From: Mycolicibacterium senegalense
GTDB taxonomy: Bacteria > Actinomycetota > Actinomycetes > Mycobacteriales > Mycobacteriaceae
Assembly: GCF_019645875.1 (NCBI RefSeq)
Contig: NZ_CP081000.1
Coordinates: 806,001-870,000 of the forward strand
Reading direction: 5' to 3'
DNA: 64,000 bases
Numbering within the stretch: position 1 is the stretch's first letter; each line of letters begins with the position of its first letter. Position numbers and translations under genes: made by a program. Positions 6,373 through 17,245 of the stretch are shown piece by piece. The notes under the pieces are model-generated. The model had not been told where the DNA came from, did no database searches, and saw only the letters and a program-made list of their open reading frames with translations.

Positions 6373-9300
6373 ATGTCCAGGATCTTTCTGAGCCACTCAA
6401 GTGCGGACAACCGGCAGGCGATCGCGCTGAAAGCGTGGTTGATCGAGCAGGACCCAGGGCTGGCCGACGAGATCTTCCTCGACCTCGACCGCCGCACCGG
6501 CATCCCGGCCGGAGTCCGCTGGAAGGAAGCACTGCGGCGAGCCAACGAACGCTGCGAGGCGGTGATCTGCCTGCTGTCCGACAGCTGGGAAGCCTCACAC
6601 GAGTGCAAGCTCGAATACCGCCACGCTGAGGATCTCAACAAGCCGATCTTCACGGTCCGGCTGCAGGCGTTGTCCGGCTCCGACATCACGAGCGAATGGC
6701 AACGTTGCGATGTCTTCGGTGACGGTCCGAAAACATCGGTCGCGGTTGACGAGGGCGCCGAGCCCGTCAAGTTCTTGACCGAGGGACTGCTGCGGTTACG
6801 TGACGGCCTGCGCGCAGCCGGGATCGGAGCAGACACCTTCGCGTGGCCTCCGGTGGGCGAGCCCGATCGTGCGCCGTATCGGGGATGGCAACCGCTGCAG
6901 GAGGTCGACGCAGCGGTGTATTTCGGTCGTGATGCTCAGATCGGGCGCGCGCTGACCGTCATCCGCGAACTGCGCGGCGCCGACGGTGGGCGACTGTTCG
7001 TCGTTCTCGGTCCGTCCGGCGTGGGCAAATCGTCGTTTCTGCGTGCCGGACTGCTGCCGCGGCTTCGTCGCGACGATCGCCATTTCCTGCCGATGCCCAT
7101 CGTGCGCCCGCAGCGCAACGCTCTCACTGGCGACGGCGGTCTGGCGCGGTCGATCTACGACCTACGCGTCGCGGCCGGATTGCCGCAGCCCGGCCTCGGT
7201 GACATCAAGCGGGGCGTGCGCGATGTCGGTCGAGTGCGCTACTGGCTCACCGAGGCACAGCTGGCAGCCCAGAACCGCATCCTCGACCCGGCGGGCACGG
7301 CACCGCCCAGTTTGGTGCTGCCGATCGATCAGGCCGAGGAACTGTTCGGTGTGGACGCTGGGGAGCAGGCGGGCGCGTTCCTCGACGTGCTGTCCGGATT
7401 GCTCGATCCGGATGACGACTCGCTGTCCCTGATTGTGACGGCAACCATCCGCTCCGACCGTTACGAGCCGCTGCAGACCGCACCTCAACTCGCGACGGTC
7501 AACGTACGGCCTTTCGACGACTTGAAGCCCATGCCGCAGGCTCAGTTCAAGGAGGTCATCTGTGGGCCGGCGCGGCGGGCGGCCGAGGCGGGAAGCCGGT
7601 TGTCCATCGCGCACGAGCTGGTCGACCGGCTGCTGGAGGACTGGTCGCGCGGTGCCGACACCCTGCCGCTGCTGTCGCTCACGCTGTCGCGGCTCTATCG
7701 GGACTACGGTGACGGCGAAATTACGCTTGCCGAATACCAGGCGATGGGCGGCCTGCCCGGCGTCGTCGAGAACGAGATCGACGAGTTGTTGGCCGCAGAC
7801 CCTGCCGCCCGTCAACGACAACTGGATGTCCTGCGGTCCGCGTTCGTGCCGTGGCTGGCGACCGTCAATCCCGACAACGATCAGCCGATGCGGCGAGTGG
7901 CCCGCTGGACGGACCTGCCGCCCGAGAGCCACGCGCTGTTGGACGAGTTCATTGCCAGGCGGCTGCTCGTCCGCGATGAACGCGACGGTGAGACCGTCGT
8001 CGAAGTTGCATTGGAAAGCCTTCTGCGCCAATGGGGCTGCCTAGCCGAGTGGCTCCGGGAAGAAGCAGTTGACCTGAAAGGTGCCGACAATCTGGAGCGG
8101 GCCGCGCGGGCTTGGCAGCAGAATGGTTGCAGTGACGAATGGTTGATCCCGGGTAGCCGGCTTGCCGATGCCGAATCGCTGGCAGCCAAACCGGGATTCC
8201 GTGAACGGCTGAACCCGACCAGTGGCTTCCTGCTGGCGTCGCGTCAAAGTGAGGACCGGCGACTGGCCGCGGAGCGCCAGCGACACGAGGCGGAACTACA
8301 AGCCGCCCAAGCACTGGCGGCGGCGGAAAGCCAAGCCAAGGAGGACGCCGAACGTCACGCGTCGGCGTTGCACAAGCGGAACTGGATCCTGCGGGCGGCG
8401 CTGGCATTGGCGGTAATCGCCGCGGTCGTGGCGGGGTTATTGAACGTGCGGGCGACGAGGGCCGAGGAACAGGCAAAAGCGCGTGCCCGGGATGCGGCGG
8501 CGAACTCGTTGGTCGCCAATTCCGAGACGATCCTGTCCGGGGCGCGTGGTCTCAGCGACGACGTGCTGGGAATGCAATTGGCACTCGCGGTCGGCGGTTT
8601 CCCATCCAACATCAGCAGCGAGTACTCGATCCTCAACGCCCTGGACAAGACTCGCGATGTCATCAAGATCATTCCCACCGACGGCCTGTCCTTCGCGGCC
8701 GTGTTCAGTCCTGACGGCAAGAAGGTCGCGTCCGGTCACGGCCCGTTCGTGCAGTTGTGGGACACCGAAACCTGGAGTCCAATAGGGGATTTCATCAAGG
8801 GTCACACCGGAGATGTGAAGGGTGTGGCGTTCAGTCCAGACGGAAAGCTGATCGCGTCAACGGCCGGGGATGCGACGATTCGGCTGTGGGACAACGAAAC
8901 TCGCAATCCGATCGGCGAGCCGATGCGAGGCCACGAAGGGATCGTCTTCCCTCTCGCCTTCAGCCCGGATAGCAGTCGTATCGTCACGGGAGGTGCGGAC
9001 AAGACGGTTCGGCTGTGGGATGTGGCGAGTCGCAGGCAGGTCGGCGAACCATTGCGGGGCCACACCTCGGACGTCATGAGCGTGGCGTTCAGCCCCGACG
9101 GAAAGCTGATCGCTTCCGGAGGCACCGACAAGACCTTGCGACTCTGGCATTCAGATACCGGTCTACCGGCGGCAGATCCGTTGGCTACCAATGGTCCCAT
9201 AGTGTCGAGCATCGCGTTCAGCCCGGACGGCCGCCGGATCGCCACCGGCGGTGGCAACGTGATCCAGCTGTGGGACATGGCAACCCGTACCCCCGTCGGC

Positions 9301-10620
9301 AAGCCTTTGGAGGGACACACCGCTCCGATCAATCGGGTGGTCTACAGCCGGGACGGGACGCGCATCGCGTCGGGCAGCGACGACAAGACCATTCGGTTGT
9401 GGGATGCCAACACGGGAGCACCCGTCGGCCAGCCGTTGACGGGGCACGAGAACGGCGTCGCCGGCCTCGACTTCGACCCAGAAGGCAGGCGCATCGTGTC
9501 GACCGCCGAAGACGACACCCTGCGGGTGTGGGATGCCCGTGGCGTGCAGGTGCTCACGGGCCACGACGATGCGGTAACCGGAGCTGACTTCAGGCCCGAC
9601 GGCAAGCGAATCGTGTCGAGCGGTGCCGACCAGACGATTCGGCAATGGGATGTCGACACCGGAATTCAGACCGGACCGCTCATCCGTACCGGAGATGCCC
9701 CAGCCGGGGTCAGGACGGTCGTCGACAAAGCTCAAGGAACGATCGGTGCCGCGTACCTCGAAGGAGGCAGGCAGATACTCGGCGTCGGTGTGCGCTCCGT
9801 TCGCATCTGGGATGCAGGCAGCGGGCTGCCAGTGGGGGTGCCGGTGAACCCGCCACCCGGGACCATCTCCCTTGGCTATTCCGAAATCGGCCAGAAGTAC
9901 GCCACCCTGGCCGGCGACGGCGGTGACTCCGGGAGTCTGGCCTCCCTGAAAGGGAGCGATATCCAGGTGCGAAACGAGGCCATGCAGCCGATCGGCAGCC
10001 CGCTTCATCACGACAAACCCGTGTCCACCTTCACCATGACCCTCGATGGTCAACGTGTCGCGACCGCCAGCGAAGACTTCCAAGTCCGCATTTGGGACAC
10101 CGACACCGGCCAGCAGATCGGAAAGACCCTCGACCTCGACGAGCTAGTCCTTTCAGTGGACTTCTCATCCGACGGACAGAACCTCGCGGTCGCGACGATC
10201 GAAGCGGTGCGAATCTGGAACGTGGATACCGGCGAGGAGGTCGGCGGCCGGGGTCTGATGGGTCAGGACAGCTGGATACTCGACGCAGCGTTCAGCCCCG
10301 ATGGGAGTGTGATCGCCACCGGCGGCAGTGACGGCGTCGTGCACCTCTCGGATATCGCCACAGGCCGTGCGATCGGACCGGGTCTTGTCGGGCACACCAT
10401 GGCGGTGAGCGACGTCGACTTCAGCCTGGACGGTACGAAGCTGATATCGGCCAGCGCGGACAAGACCATCCGTGTGTGGCCGGTGCCCACGCCTTCGCCC
10501 GAAAAGTTGTGCGACAAGATGACGTTCAACATGAGCCGTGAGAGCTGGGACATGTGGGTCGGTGCAGACATCCCGTATCAGAAACTGTGTAAAGATCTCC
10601 CGATCGCCGGCGAAAGCTAA
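6373..10620 (+). CDS. TIR-nSTAND1-WD40 protein 1, predicted single-gene immune/suicide switch
   Basis: A 1415-aa protein. Residues 1-100 form a TIR domain (MSRIFLSHSS, IFLDLDRRTGI, then SHECKLEY with Glu81 at the position of the NADase catalytic Glu). Residues ~175-615 form an nSTAND1-type NTPase: Walker A GPSGVGKSS (213-221), Walker B-like LVLPIDQAEELF (~314-325), TIRSDR (358-363) and GADTLPLLSLTLSRLY (428-443). A charged coiled coil (~624-668) and one membrane helix (~671-691) follow, then 14 WD40-like blades (~770-1375) that fit two seven-bladed propellers, and a tail with ESWDMWVG and PYQKLC. TIR-STAND proteins are known as ligand-triggered NAD+-depleting or cell-death switches; that role is inferred here. 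It sits between the Rv0360c and Rv0359 counterparts and overlaps the convergent protease gene by 4 bp. A paralogue lies at 52932. Confidence 0.92.
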   Translation: MSRIFLSHSSADNRQAIALKAWLIEQDPGLADEIFLDLDRRTGIPAGVRWKEALRRANERCEAVICLLSDSWEASHECKLEYRHAEDLNKPIFTVRLQALSGSDITSEWQRCDVFGDGPKTSVAVDEGAEPVKFLTEGLLRLRDGLRAAGIGADTFAWPPVGEPDRAPYRGWQPLQEVDAAVYFGRDAQIGRALTVIRELRGADGGRLFVVLGPSGVGKSSFLRAGLLPRLRRDDRHFLPMPIVRPQRNALTGDGGLARSIYDLRVAAGLPQPGLGDIKRGVRDVGRVRYWLTEAQLAAQNRILDPAGTAPPSLVLPIDQAEELFGVDAGEQAGAFLDVLSGLLDPDDDSLSLIVTATIRSDRYEPLQTAPQLATVNVRPFDDLKPMPQAQFKEVICGPARRAAEAGSRLSIAHELVDRLLEDWSRGADTLPLLSLTLSRLYRDYGDGEITLAEYQAMGGLPGVVENEIDELLAADPAARQRQLDVLRSAFVPWLATVNPDNDQPMRRVARWTDLPPESHALLDEFIARRLLVRDERDGETVVEVALESLLRQWGCLAEWLREEAVDLKGADNLERAARAWQQNGCSDEWLIPGSRLADAESLAAKPGFRERLNPTSGFLLASRQSEDRRLAAERQRHEAELQAAQALAAAESQAKEDAERHASALHKRNWILRAALALAVIAAVVAGLLNVRATRAEEQAKARARDAAANSLVANSETILSGARGLSDDVLGMQLALAVGGFPSNISSEYSILNALDKTRDVIKIIPTDGLSFAAVFSPDGKKVASGHGPFVQLWDTETWSPIGDFIKGHTGDVKGVAFSPDGKLIASTAGDATIRLWDNETRNPIGEPMRGHEGIVFPLAFSPDSSRIVTGGADKTVRLWDVASRRQVGEPLRGHTSDVMSVAFSPDGKLIASGGTDKTLRLWHSDTGLPAADPLATNGPIVSSIAFSPDGRRIATGGGNVIQLWDMATRTPVGKPLEGHTAPINRVVYSRDGTRIASGSDDKTIRLWDANTGAPVGQPLTGHENGVAGLDFDPEGRRIVSTAEDDTLRVWDARGVQVLTGHDDAVTGADFRPDGKRIVSSGADQTIRQWDVDTGIQTGPLIRTGDAPAGVRTVVDKAQGTIGAAYLEGGRQILGVGVRSVRIWDAGSGLPVGVPVNPPPGTISLGYSEIGQKYATLAGDGGDSGSLASLKGSDIQVRNEAMQPIGSPLHHDKPVSTFTMTLDGQRVATASEDFQVRIWDTDTGQQIGKTLDLDELVLSVDFSSDGQNLAVATIEAVRIWNVDTGEEVGGRGLMGQDSWILDAAFSPDGSVIATGGSDGVVHLSDIATGRAIGPGLVGHTMAVSDVDFSLDGTKLISASADKTIRVWPVPTPSPEKLCDKMTFNMSRESWDMWVGADIPYQKLCKDLPIAGES

Positions 10621-11396
10621 AGCCAGGCGGACCAGAAGCGGGTCAGCTGACTGCCGATCGACACCAGCCGGCCGGGCACGCCGGAGAGGTCGACGAACCA
10701 GAAGACCACAGAGAAAAACCAGCGGTTGAGTGTGGGCGTGAAGAGCAGGATCAGCAGGATGAACAGGCCCCACTGTTTGGCCGGTTCCAGTGCCCGCTGG
10801 GTGTCGGGGCTCAGGTGCGGTTCGAGTGCGCCGTAGCCGTCCAACCCGGGAACGGGTAACAGGTTCAGCACCACCGCGGTGACCTGTAGGAATCCGAGAA
10901 ATGCCAGCCCGGACCAGAACACGCTGTGGGCCGGATCGAAGAAGATCCGGGTGATGCCGAGCAGAAGGACCGCCAGCACCAGGTTGGCTGCCGGGCCGGC
11001 CAGGCTGACCAGGGTCTTCTGCCGGGCCGTCATCCAGGAGGTACGTACATACACCGCCCCGCCGGGCAGTCCGATCCCGCCCAGGGCGATGACGAGGACC
11101 GGTAGGCCCAGTGACAGCAGCGGATGGGAGTACTTGAACGGGTTCAGTGTCAGATATCCGCGCACCGCGACATCGTGGTCCCCGAAACGCCAGGCAGTGA
11201 AGGCATGGCCGAACTCATGCAGGCAGAGCGACACCAGCCAGCCCGCGATGACCAGGATGAAGACGCCGACATAGGACAGCGGTTTGACTTCGTCGGCGGC
11301 GAGCCACGCCACCGCCCCGCCCGCGGCGGTGAGCGCGACGACGGCCAGGAAAACCGGGCTCGGGCGTACCGACTGATGCAGCGGACGGATGTTCAC
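10617..11396 (-). CDS. M50 site-2-type membrane metalloprotease (Rv0359-like)
   Basis: A 259-aa polytopic zinc protease of the M50/RseP superfamily, short form without a PDZ domain. The zinc motif is HEFGH in WLVSLCLHEFGHAFTAW, and the third ligand region is NLLPVPGLDGYGALEP, both in hydrophobic surroundings. Members cleave substrates within the membrane; the substrate is unknown. The start is GTG at 11396. It is followed upstream on the same strand by the Rv0358-like gene (29 bp gap), as in M. tuberculosis, and its 3' end overlaps the TIR-nSTAND gene by 4 bp. Confidence 0.9.
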   Translation of the reverse strand: MNIRPLHQSVRPSPVFLAVVALTAAGGAVAWLAADEVKPLSYVGVFILVIAGWLVSLCLHEFGHAFTAWRFGDHDVAVRGYLTLNPFKYSHPLLSLGLPVLVIALGGIGLPGGAVYVRTSWMTARQKTLVSLAGPAANLVLAVLLLGITRIFFDPAHSVFWSGLAFLGFLQVTAVVLNLLPVPGLDGYGALEPHLSPDTQRALEPAKQWGLFILLILLFTPTLNRWFFSVVFWFVDLSGVPGRLVSIGSQLTRFWSAWL

Positions 11397-11425
11397 GGTT
11401 CGACGCTACCGGCTGTGGGCCCGGC

Positions 11426-12007
11426 TCAGCCGACGCGCAGCCAACCCTCTGTGTGCCGGTAGAACGTCGAGCGCCGTACCGTTCGCGGCGCGGGCACGCC
11501 ATCCCGGATCACCTGCGCGCCCGGGGTACCCAGTTGAGCGGCGCGTCCGGCCACCCATCGGCTCGGCCGGCCGCGTTCCGACAACACGCTGGCGCGCAGT
11601 CCGGGCATGACCAGCGTGGGTTCGACGCGGACGCCGGGCGCCTCGCCGTCGAACAGTACGACGTCGTCGACGATGGCCTCGCCCTGAAGCGGTGCACACT
11701 CGGGCCCATGCCATTGCGCCCAGCTGACCAGCACCGTTCCGGTCTCGTCTCGGATCAGCGGGACACGCCGGGCCGAGGCGCGTAGCGCGCGGCGGGCCGA
11801 CCAGCTGCCGGTAACCGCGGCGACCTCGATGTCGAGCCGATCGGCGCGCAGCAACGCGCTCAGCACCGCGGCGAGCTCGGCTTCGCCGCCGGTCACGGCC
11901 AGTCTGCGATAGGTGCCGAGGTCATCGACGTCGGCCTTCGGCAGGTTGCGCAGCGGGCGCGGGACGGGACCCGTGCCGACCACCGCAACCCCATCTGAGG
12001 TGGTCAA
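11426..12007 (-). CDS. Rv0358-like conserved mycobacterial protein
   Basis: A 193-aa soluble protein of unknown function. No membrane segment or catalytic motif was recognised. The start is probably TTG at 12007, because AAGGAG lies about 8 nt upstream and no ATG or GTG fits better. It lies divergent from purA and upstream of the M50 protease on the same strand, the arrangement of Rv0357c-Rv0358-Rv0359. The conserved pairing suggests a link with the protease, but nothing in the sequence proves it. Confidence 0.78.
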   Translation of the reverse strand: MTTSDGVAVVGTGPVPRPLRNLPKADVDDLGTYRRLAVTGGEAELAAVLSALLRADRLDIEVAAVTGSWSARRALRASARRVPLIRDETGTVLVSWAQWHGPECAPLQGEAIVDDVVLFDGEAPGVRVEPTLVMPGLRASVLSERGRPSRWVAGRAAQLGTPGAQVIRDGVPAPRTVRRSTFYRHTEGWLRVG

Positions 12008-12097
12008 AACTGCTCCTTGCGGTCAGAGAAATGTGTTCCTGGCGTGAGCTGGGATAAGGTGGCCTACCGGCTGCATCACATTAGTGCGGAAGATTAG

Positions 12098-14027
<1,930 letters not shown>

Positions 14028-14031
<4 letters not shown>

Positions 14032-14774
14032 ATCGCGGTACGGCCACCGTCGGCCGCCAGCACCGCACCATGGATGAAACTGGCGTCGGCACTGACCAAA
14101 AAGCCGATGGTCGTGGCGATTTCGGCGGGATCGGCAACGCGTCGCGCCGGTGCCTGGGCGGCGAGCGCGGCAAGGCGTTCGGTGCCGTACTGAGCCGTGG
14201 TGCCTTCGGTGAGTGTCGGACCCGGAGCGACGGCGTTGACGCGAACGCCCTTGGGCCCGTATTCGGCGGCCCAGGATTTGGTCAGGAGGTTCAGCGCCGC
14301 TTTCGACGAGGCGTACACCGCCGAGCCGGGCGCGCCGAACTGGGAAACCATGGTGCTGACGTTGACGATTGCGCCGTTTCCGCGTGCCGCCATTGCCGGC
14401 GCCACCGCGCCGACGAGGAAGAACGGGATCTTCACGTTGAGGGCGTAGCAGTCGTCGAAGTCCTGCTCGGCGATCGCGGCGGTAGGTCCGAAGACAGCGA
14501 TGGCGGCATTGTTGATCAGGATGTCGATCTGGCCGGCGACCGCCATGGCGTCCTGTACCAGGGCATGGGCGCTGGCGGCGTCGGTCAGTGCCGCGCCGAG
14601 GAAGTCGGCGGTGCCGCCGGCGTCACGGATCTCGGTCACTACCTTGGCGCCGCGCTCTGCGTCCCTACCGCTGACGATGACATGCGCGCCCCGCTCGGCG
14701 AGCAGCGCTGCGGTGGCGTGTCCGATGCCGCTGGTCGCGCCTGTGACCAAGGCGGTTTTCCCGTTGAGTGACAT
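14028..14774 (-). CDS. Short-chain dehydrogenase/reductase
   Basis: A classical 248-aa SDR. TGATSGIGHA (cofactor loop, residues ~10-19) and INNAAIAVFG are present, Ser lies in VNVSTMVSQFG, and the catalytic pair is in VYASSKAALNLL. The residue after beta-2 is Arg (SGRDAERG), which favours NADP(H). The substrate is not evident. The ATG at 14774 is preferred because TACGAT lies 6 nt upstream, a leaderless arrangement, and a longer open frame upstream has no such support. The 3' end overlaps the convergent thioesterase gene by 4 bp. Confidence 0.88.
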
Positions 14775-14780
14775 CGGGTC

Positions 14781-14786
14781 ATCGTA
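14781..14786 (-). promoter_or_regulatory. Candidate -10 box for leaderless SDR gene
   Basis: TACGAT on the minus strand, 6 nt from the ATG at 14774. It supports the short start of the SDR. A -35 element was not recognised. Confidence 0.5.
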
Positions 14787-14834
14787 GGACCCAATGTCGT
14801 CGCGGGCCGACGGCTGGGATGTCAGTATTGCGCC

Positions 14835-15506
14835 GTGGTCCAACAACATTTGCACCGTTTGTCGACTCCGCGTGCCGCCGCACTGGCAGGCGTCCTGTTC
14901 GCCGTGCTGTTCGGCGTGGCCTTGGTGCTGATCCGTACGGCACTGCCCGAAGGGGCCGAGCCCGGTTCGCAATGGATCGACGGTGCGACCACTCGTTTGC
15001 GGGTGGCATCGGTTTTGATGCCGTTCGCCGGTATCGCGTTCCTGTGGTTCATCGGCGTGGTGCGTGATGGCTTCGGCCGCTACGAGGACCGGTTCTTCTC
15101 GTCGGTCTTCCTCGGCAGCGGAATCCTGTTCTTGGCGATGATGTTCGTTTCATCAGCTGTCGGCGCCGGGCTGATCGCCAGCCGTGCGGGTATTTCCGAC
15201 GTGACTGCGTACAGCCATGTCGCCACCTTCGGGCAGATGGTGCTGATGGCGCTGAGCAAGACATACGGCGTCCGGATGGCGGCCGTCTTCATGATGTCCT
15301 TGGCGACCATCTGGTTGAAGACCGGATTGATGCCGCGCCCGCTCGTGTACACGACTTACCTTGTCGCAGTGGGCCTTCTGGTCGCGGGCAATGTCAGCAT
15401 GTGGATCGTTCTGGCGTTCCCGCTCTGGGTGCTGGTGGTCAGTGTGCTCATTCTCGTCCGGGCCGGAGTGATCGACCTGCACGGTGATCGGGAGCATTCC
15501 GTCTGA
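14835..15506 (+). CDS. Six-helix integral membrane protein of unknown function
   Basis: A 223-aa very hydrophobic protein with about six membrane helices and short loops. The first is LAGVLFAVLFGVALVLI and the last pair includes LAFPLWVLVVSVLILV. I recognise no transporter or enzyme motif. The start is GTG at 14835, and CAGTAT six nt upstream could be its -10 box. The nearest neighbours on this strand are the DUF222/HNH gene 43 bp downstream, which has its own promoter, and the divergent SDR upstream. Confidence 0.75.
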   Translation: MVQQHLHRLSTPRAAALAGVLFAVLFGVALVLIRTALPEGAEPGSQWIDGATTRLRVASVLMPFAGIAFLWFIGVVRDGFGRYEDRFFSSVFLGSGILFLAMMFVSSAVGAGLIASRAGISDVTAYSHVATFGQMVLMALSKTYGVRMAAVFMMSLATIWLKTGLMPRPLVYTTYLVAVGLLVAGNVSMWIVLAFPLWVLVVSVLILVRAGVIDLHGDREHSV

Positions 15507-15536
15507 TCCGGTCTTCCGCGTGTCGCCGGGTGGTGG

Positions 15537-15557
15537 CATAATCGAACATGTGTTCGA
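15537..15557 (+). promoter_or_regulatory. LexA SOS box over the start of the HNH gene
   Basis: TCGAAC-ATGT-GTTCGA (15542-15557) is a perfect match to the mycobacterial LexA consensus TCGAAC-N4-GTTCGA. The -10-like CATAAT (15537-15542) ends 7 nt before the GTG at 15550. Bound LexA would therefore cover both the transcription start and the start codon of a leaderless mRNA. DNA damage should induce this gene. Confidence 0.85.
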
Positions 15558-17031
15558 AGAGGGGTGCGAGTCTGATGTTGCGTTGATCGATCAGATCAGC
15601 GCGGCCGCGCGGGCGGAGTCGGTGGCGATCGCTGCTCGGCTGGCCGCGATCGCAGCCCTGGACACGCTGCGCGAACAGGAGCTGATCGACTCGATTTTGT
15701 GGCGCACCGACCCCTACGAAGAGGTGTGCGCCGAGGTGTCGGCGGCGATGCGGATCGCCCGCGGCCGCGCCGGCACCCAGGTTCAGCATGCCCGGGTACT
15801 ACGCGACAAACTGCCCCAGGTCGCAGCCCGGTTCGCCGTCGGCGACATCGACTATCGGGTGGTGCGGATGATCATCGCCCGCACCGGCATCGTCGATGAA
15901 ACAGTCTGGGCCGCGCTGGATGCCGAGTTGGCCGGCCGGGCGCATCGGTGGATGCGGTTTTCTGAGCGGCAGTTACGCGATCGGATCGATCACTGGATCG
16001 CCCAACACGACCCCCACGGGGTGCGGGTGCCCCCGGATTTGGCCCAAGACCGGTTCGTGCAGGTCGATCCGGGCCGCCCGGGTGCGGCCACGATCTGGGC
16101 GAACGTGGCCGCTGAAGATGCCGCCGCGCTCGATCAACGATTGGATGCGATCGCCGACACCGTCTGTGAGCATGATCCGCGCAGCCGGGAACGGCGCCGC
16201 GCTGAGGCGATCGGGCCGCTCGCCAGGTTCGAAGCGCATCTGGTCTGCCGCTGTGGTCGCGATGACTGCCCGGCCGCGCAGAAACGGGCGGCGGCCAATG
16301 CGGCTGTGGTGCATGTGTTGGCCCAACGCGCCACCGTCGACGGCACCTCGCAGGCGCCGGGGTATCTGCCCGGGTATGGGATCCTGCCCGCCGAATCAGT
16401 GCGCAACCTGGCCGGTCGCGCCACGATCAAACCCCTGCGGGTACCTGCCCCGCCCAGCGACACCGGCGACCAGCCTGCGGCGCCCGAGCCCGCCGAGGGT
16501 GCCGAGCCCGGGTACCGACCGTCGGTGGCGTTGTCGGAGTTCATCCGCTGGCGGGATCTGACCTGCCGGTTCCCCGGTTGTGACGCCCCGGTGGCGCGCT
16601 GCGACATCGACCACACCGCGCCCTGGCCGATAGGTCCGACGCATCCGTCCAACACCAAGCTCTACTGCCGGGCACATCACTTGATCAAAACGTTCTGCCC
16701 CGGCTGGACCGACCGCCAATTTCCTGATGGCACCGTCGAAATCACCACACCCACCGGCCACACCTACCTCACCGAACCCCACGGTGCGGCAATGTTTCCC
16801 GACCTGGCCCACCCGACCGGGGACCTCGATCTCCCGGCGCCGCCGGCACCGAACACCGATCCCACCCGGGCCGCCAAGATGCCCAAACGCTCACAAACCC
16901 GCGAACAAGACCGCCAAGACCGCATCAACGAAGAACGACGCCTCCGCGCCGAACTCAACAACGACCTCGAAACAGAACGCCAATACCAAGCCTGGCTCGC
17001 CGAACAATACGAACCACCCCCACCCTTCTGA
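15550..17031 (+). CDS. DUF222/HNH endonuclease, REP13E12-like, SOS-controlled
   Basis: A 493-aa protein of the actinobacterial DUF222-HNH family, to which the M. tuberculosis 13E12 repeat proteins belong. The DUF222 region covers roughly residues 1-330. The HNH nuclease lies near residues 335-400: RWRDLTCRFPGCDAPVARCD, then DHTAPWPIGPTHPSNTKLYC and RAHHLIKTF, giving paired Cys plus the His/Asn/His core. The C-terminal tail is charged and coiled. The start GTG at 15550 lies inside the LexA box. Family members occur in many copies per genome and 13E12 genes are known SOS targets; the cellular role is unclear. No inverted repeats or transposase flank this copy. Confidence 0.88.
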   Translation: MFEEGCESDVALIDQISAAARAESVAIAARLAAIAALDTLREQELIDSILWRTDPYEEVCAEVSAAMRIARGRAGTQVQHARVLRDKLPQVAARFAVGDIDYRVVRMIIARTGIVDETVWAALDAELAGRAHRWMRFSERQLRDRIDHWIAQHDPHGVRVPPDLAQDRFVQVDPGRPGAATIWANVAAEDAAALDQRLDAIADTVCEHDPRSRERRRAEAIGPLARFEAHLVCRCGRDDCPAAQKRAAANAAVVHVLAQRATVDGTSQAPGYLPGYGILPAESVRNLAGRATIKPLRVPAPPSDTGDQPAAPEPAEGAEPGYRPSVALSEFIRWRDLTCRFPGCDAPVARCDIDHTAPWPIGPTHPSNTKLYCRAHHLIKTFCPGWTDRQFPDGTVEITTPTGHTYLTEPHGAAMFPDLAHPTGDLDLPAPPAPNTDPTRAAKMPKRSQTREQDRQDRINEERRLRAELNNDLETERQYQAWLAEQYEPPPPF

Positions 17032-17041
17032 GCGGAGGGAT

Positions 17042-17245
17042 TTACTCGCCGGTGAGCTTCAATGCCGACGCGGGGCACAGTTTGACGGCCTGGCGTGCTT
17101 GATCGGTCTGATCGTCAGGCACCTCGTCGACAAGGACTTCGACCACACCGTCGTCGTCCTGGTCGAAGATGACGTCGGAGATCATCACACAGTTGCCCGA
17201 TGCGATGCAGGCGTCCTGATCTGCTTCTACTTTCATGGCATTCAC
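17042..17245 (-). CDS. 3Fe-4S ferredoxin, P450 partner
   Basis: A 67-aa ferredoxin with the single-cluster pattern of actinobacterial P450 partners: CIASGNC near the N-terminus and the last Cys in CPASAL. The second Cys of a 4Fe-4S motif is missing, so a [3Fe-4S] cluster is expected. It would pass electrons to the P450 just upstream. The start is taken as the GTG that overlaps the P450 stop (GTGA); an adjacent GTG at 17248 and an ATG at 17236 are also possible. No ferredoxin reductase gene lies nearby. Confidence 0.88.
   Translation of the reverse strand: MNAMKVEADQDACIASGNCVMISDVIFDQDDDGVVEVLVDEVPDDQTDQARQAVKLCPASALKLTGE

Noticed and set aside
6373..10620. Partner genes forming a multi-gene defence operon with the TIR-nSTAND genes
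   Set aside because: The downstream gene at 10617 is a convergent housekeeping-type protease. The second copy is followed by peptidase genes with their own promoter, and its upstream neighbour is on the other strand. Both STAND genes appear to act alone.
15550..17031. Insertion sequence built around the DUF222/HNH gene
   Set aside because: No terminal inverted repeats, target-site duplication or transposase motif was seen. The HNH family is repeated in mycobacteria but this copy shows no mobility signals.
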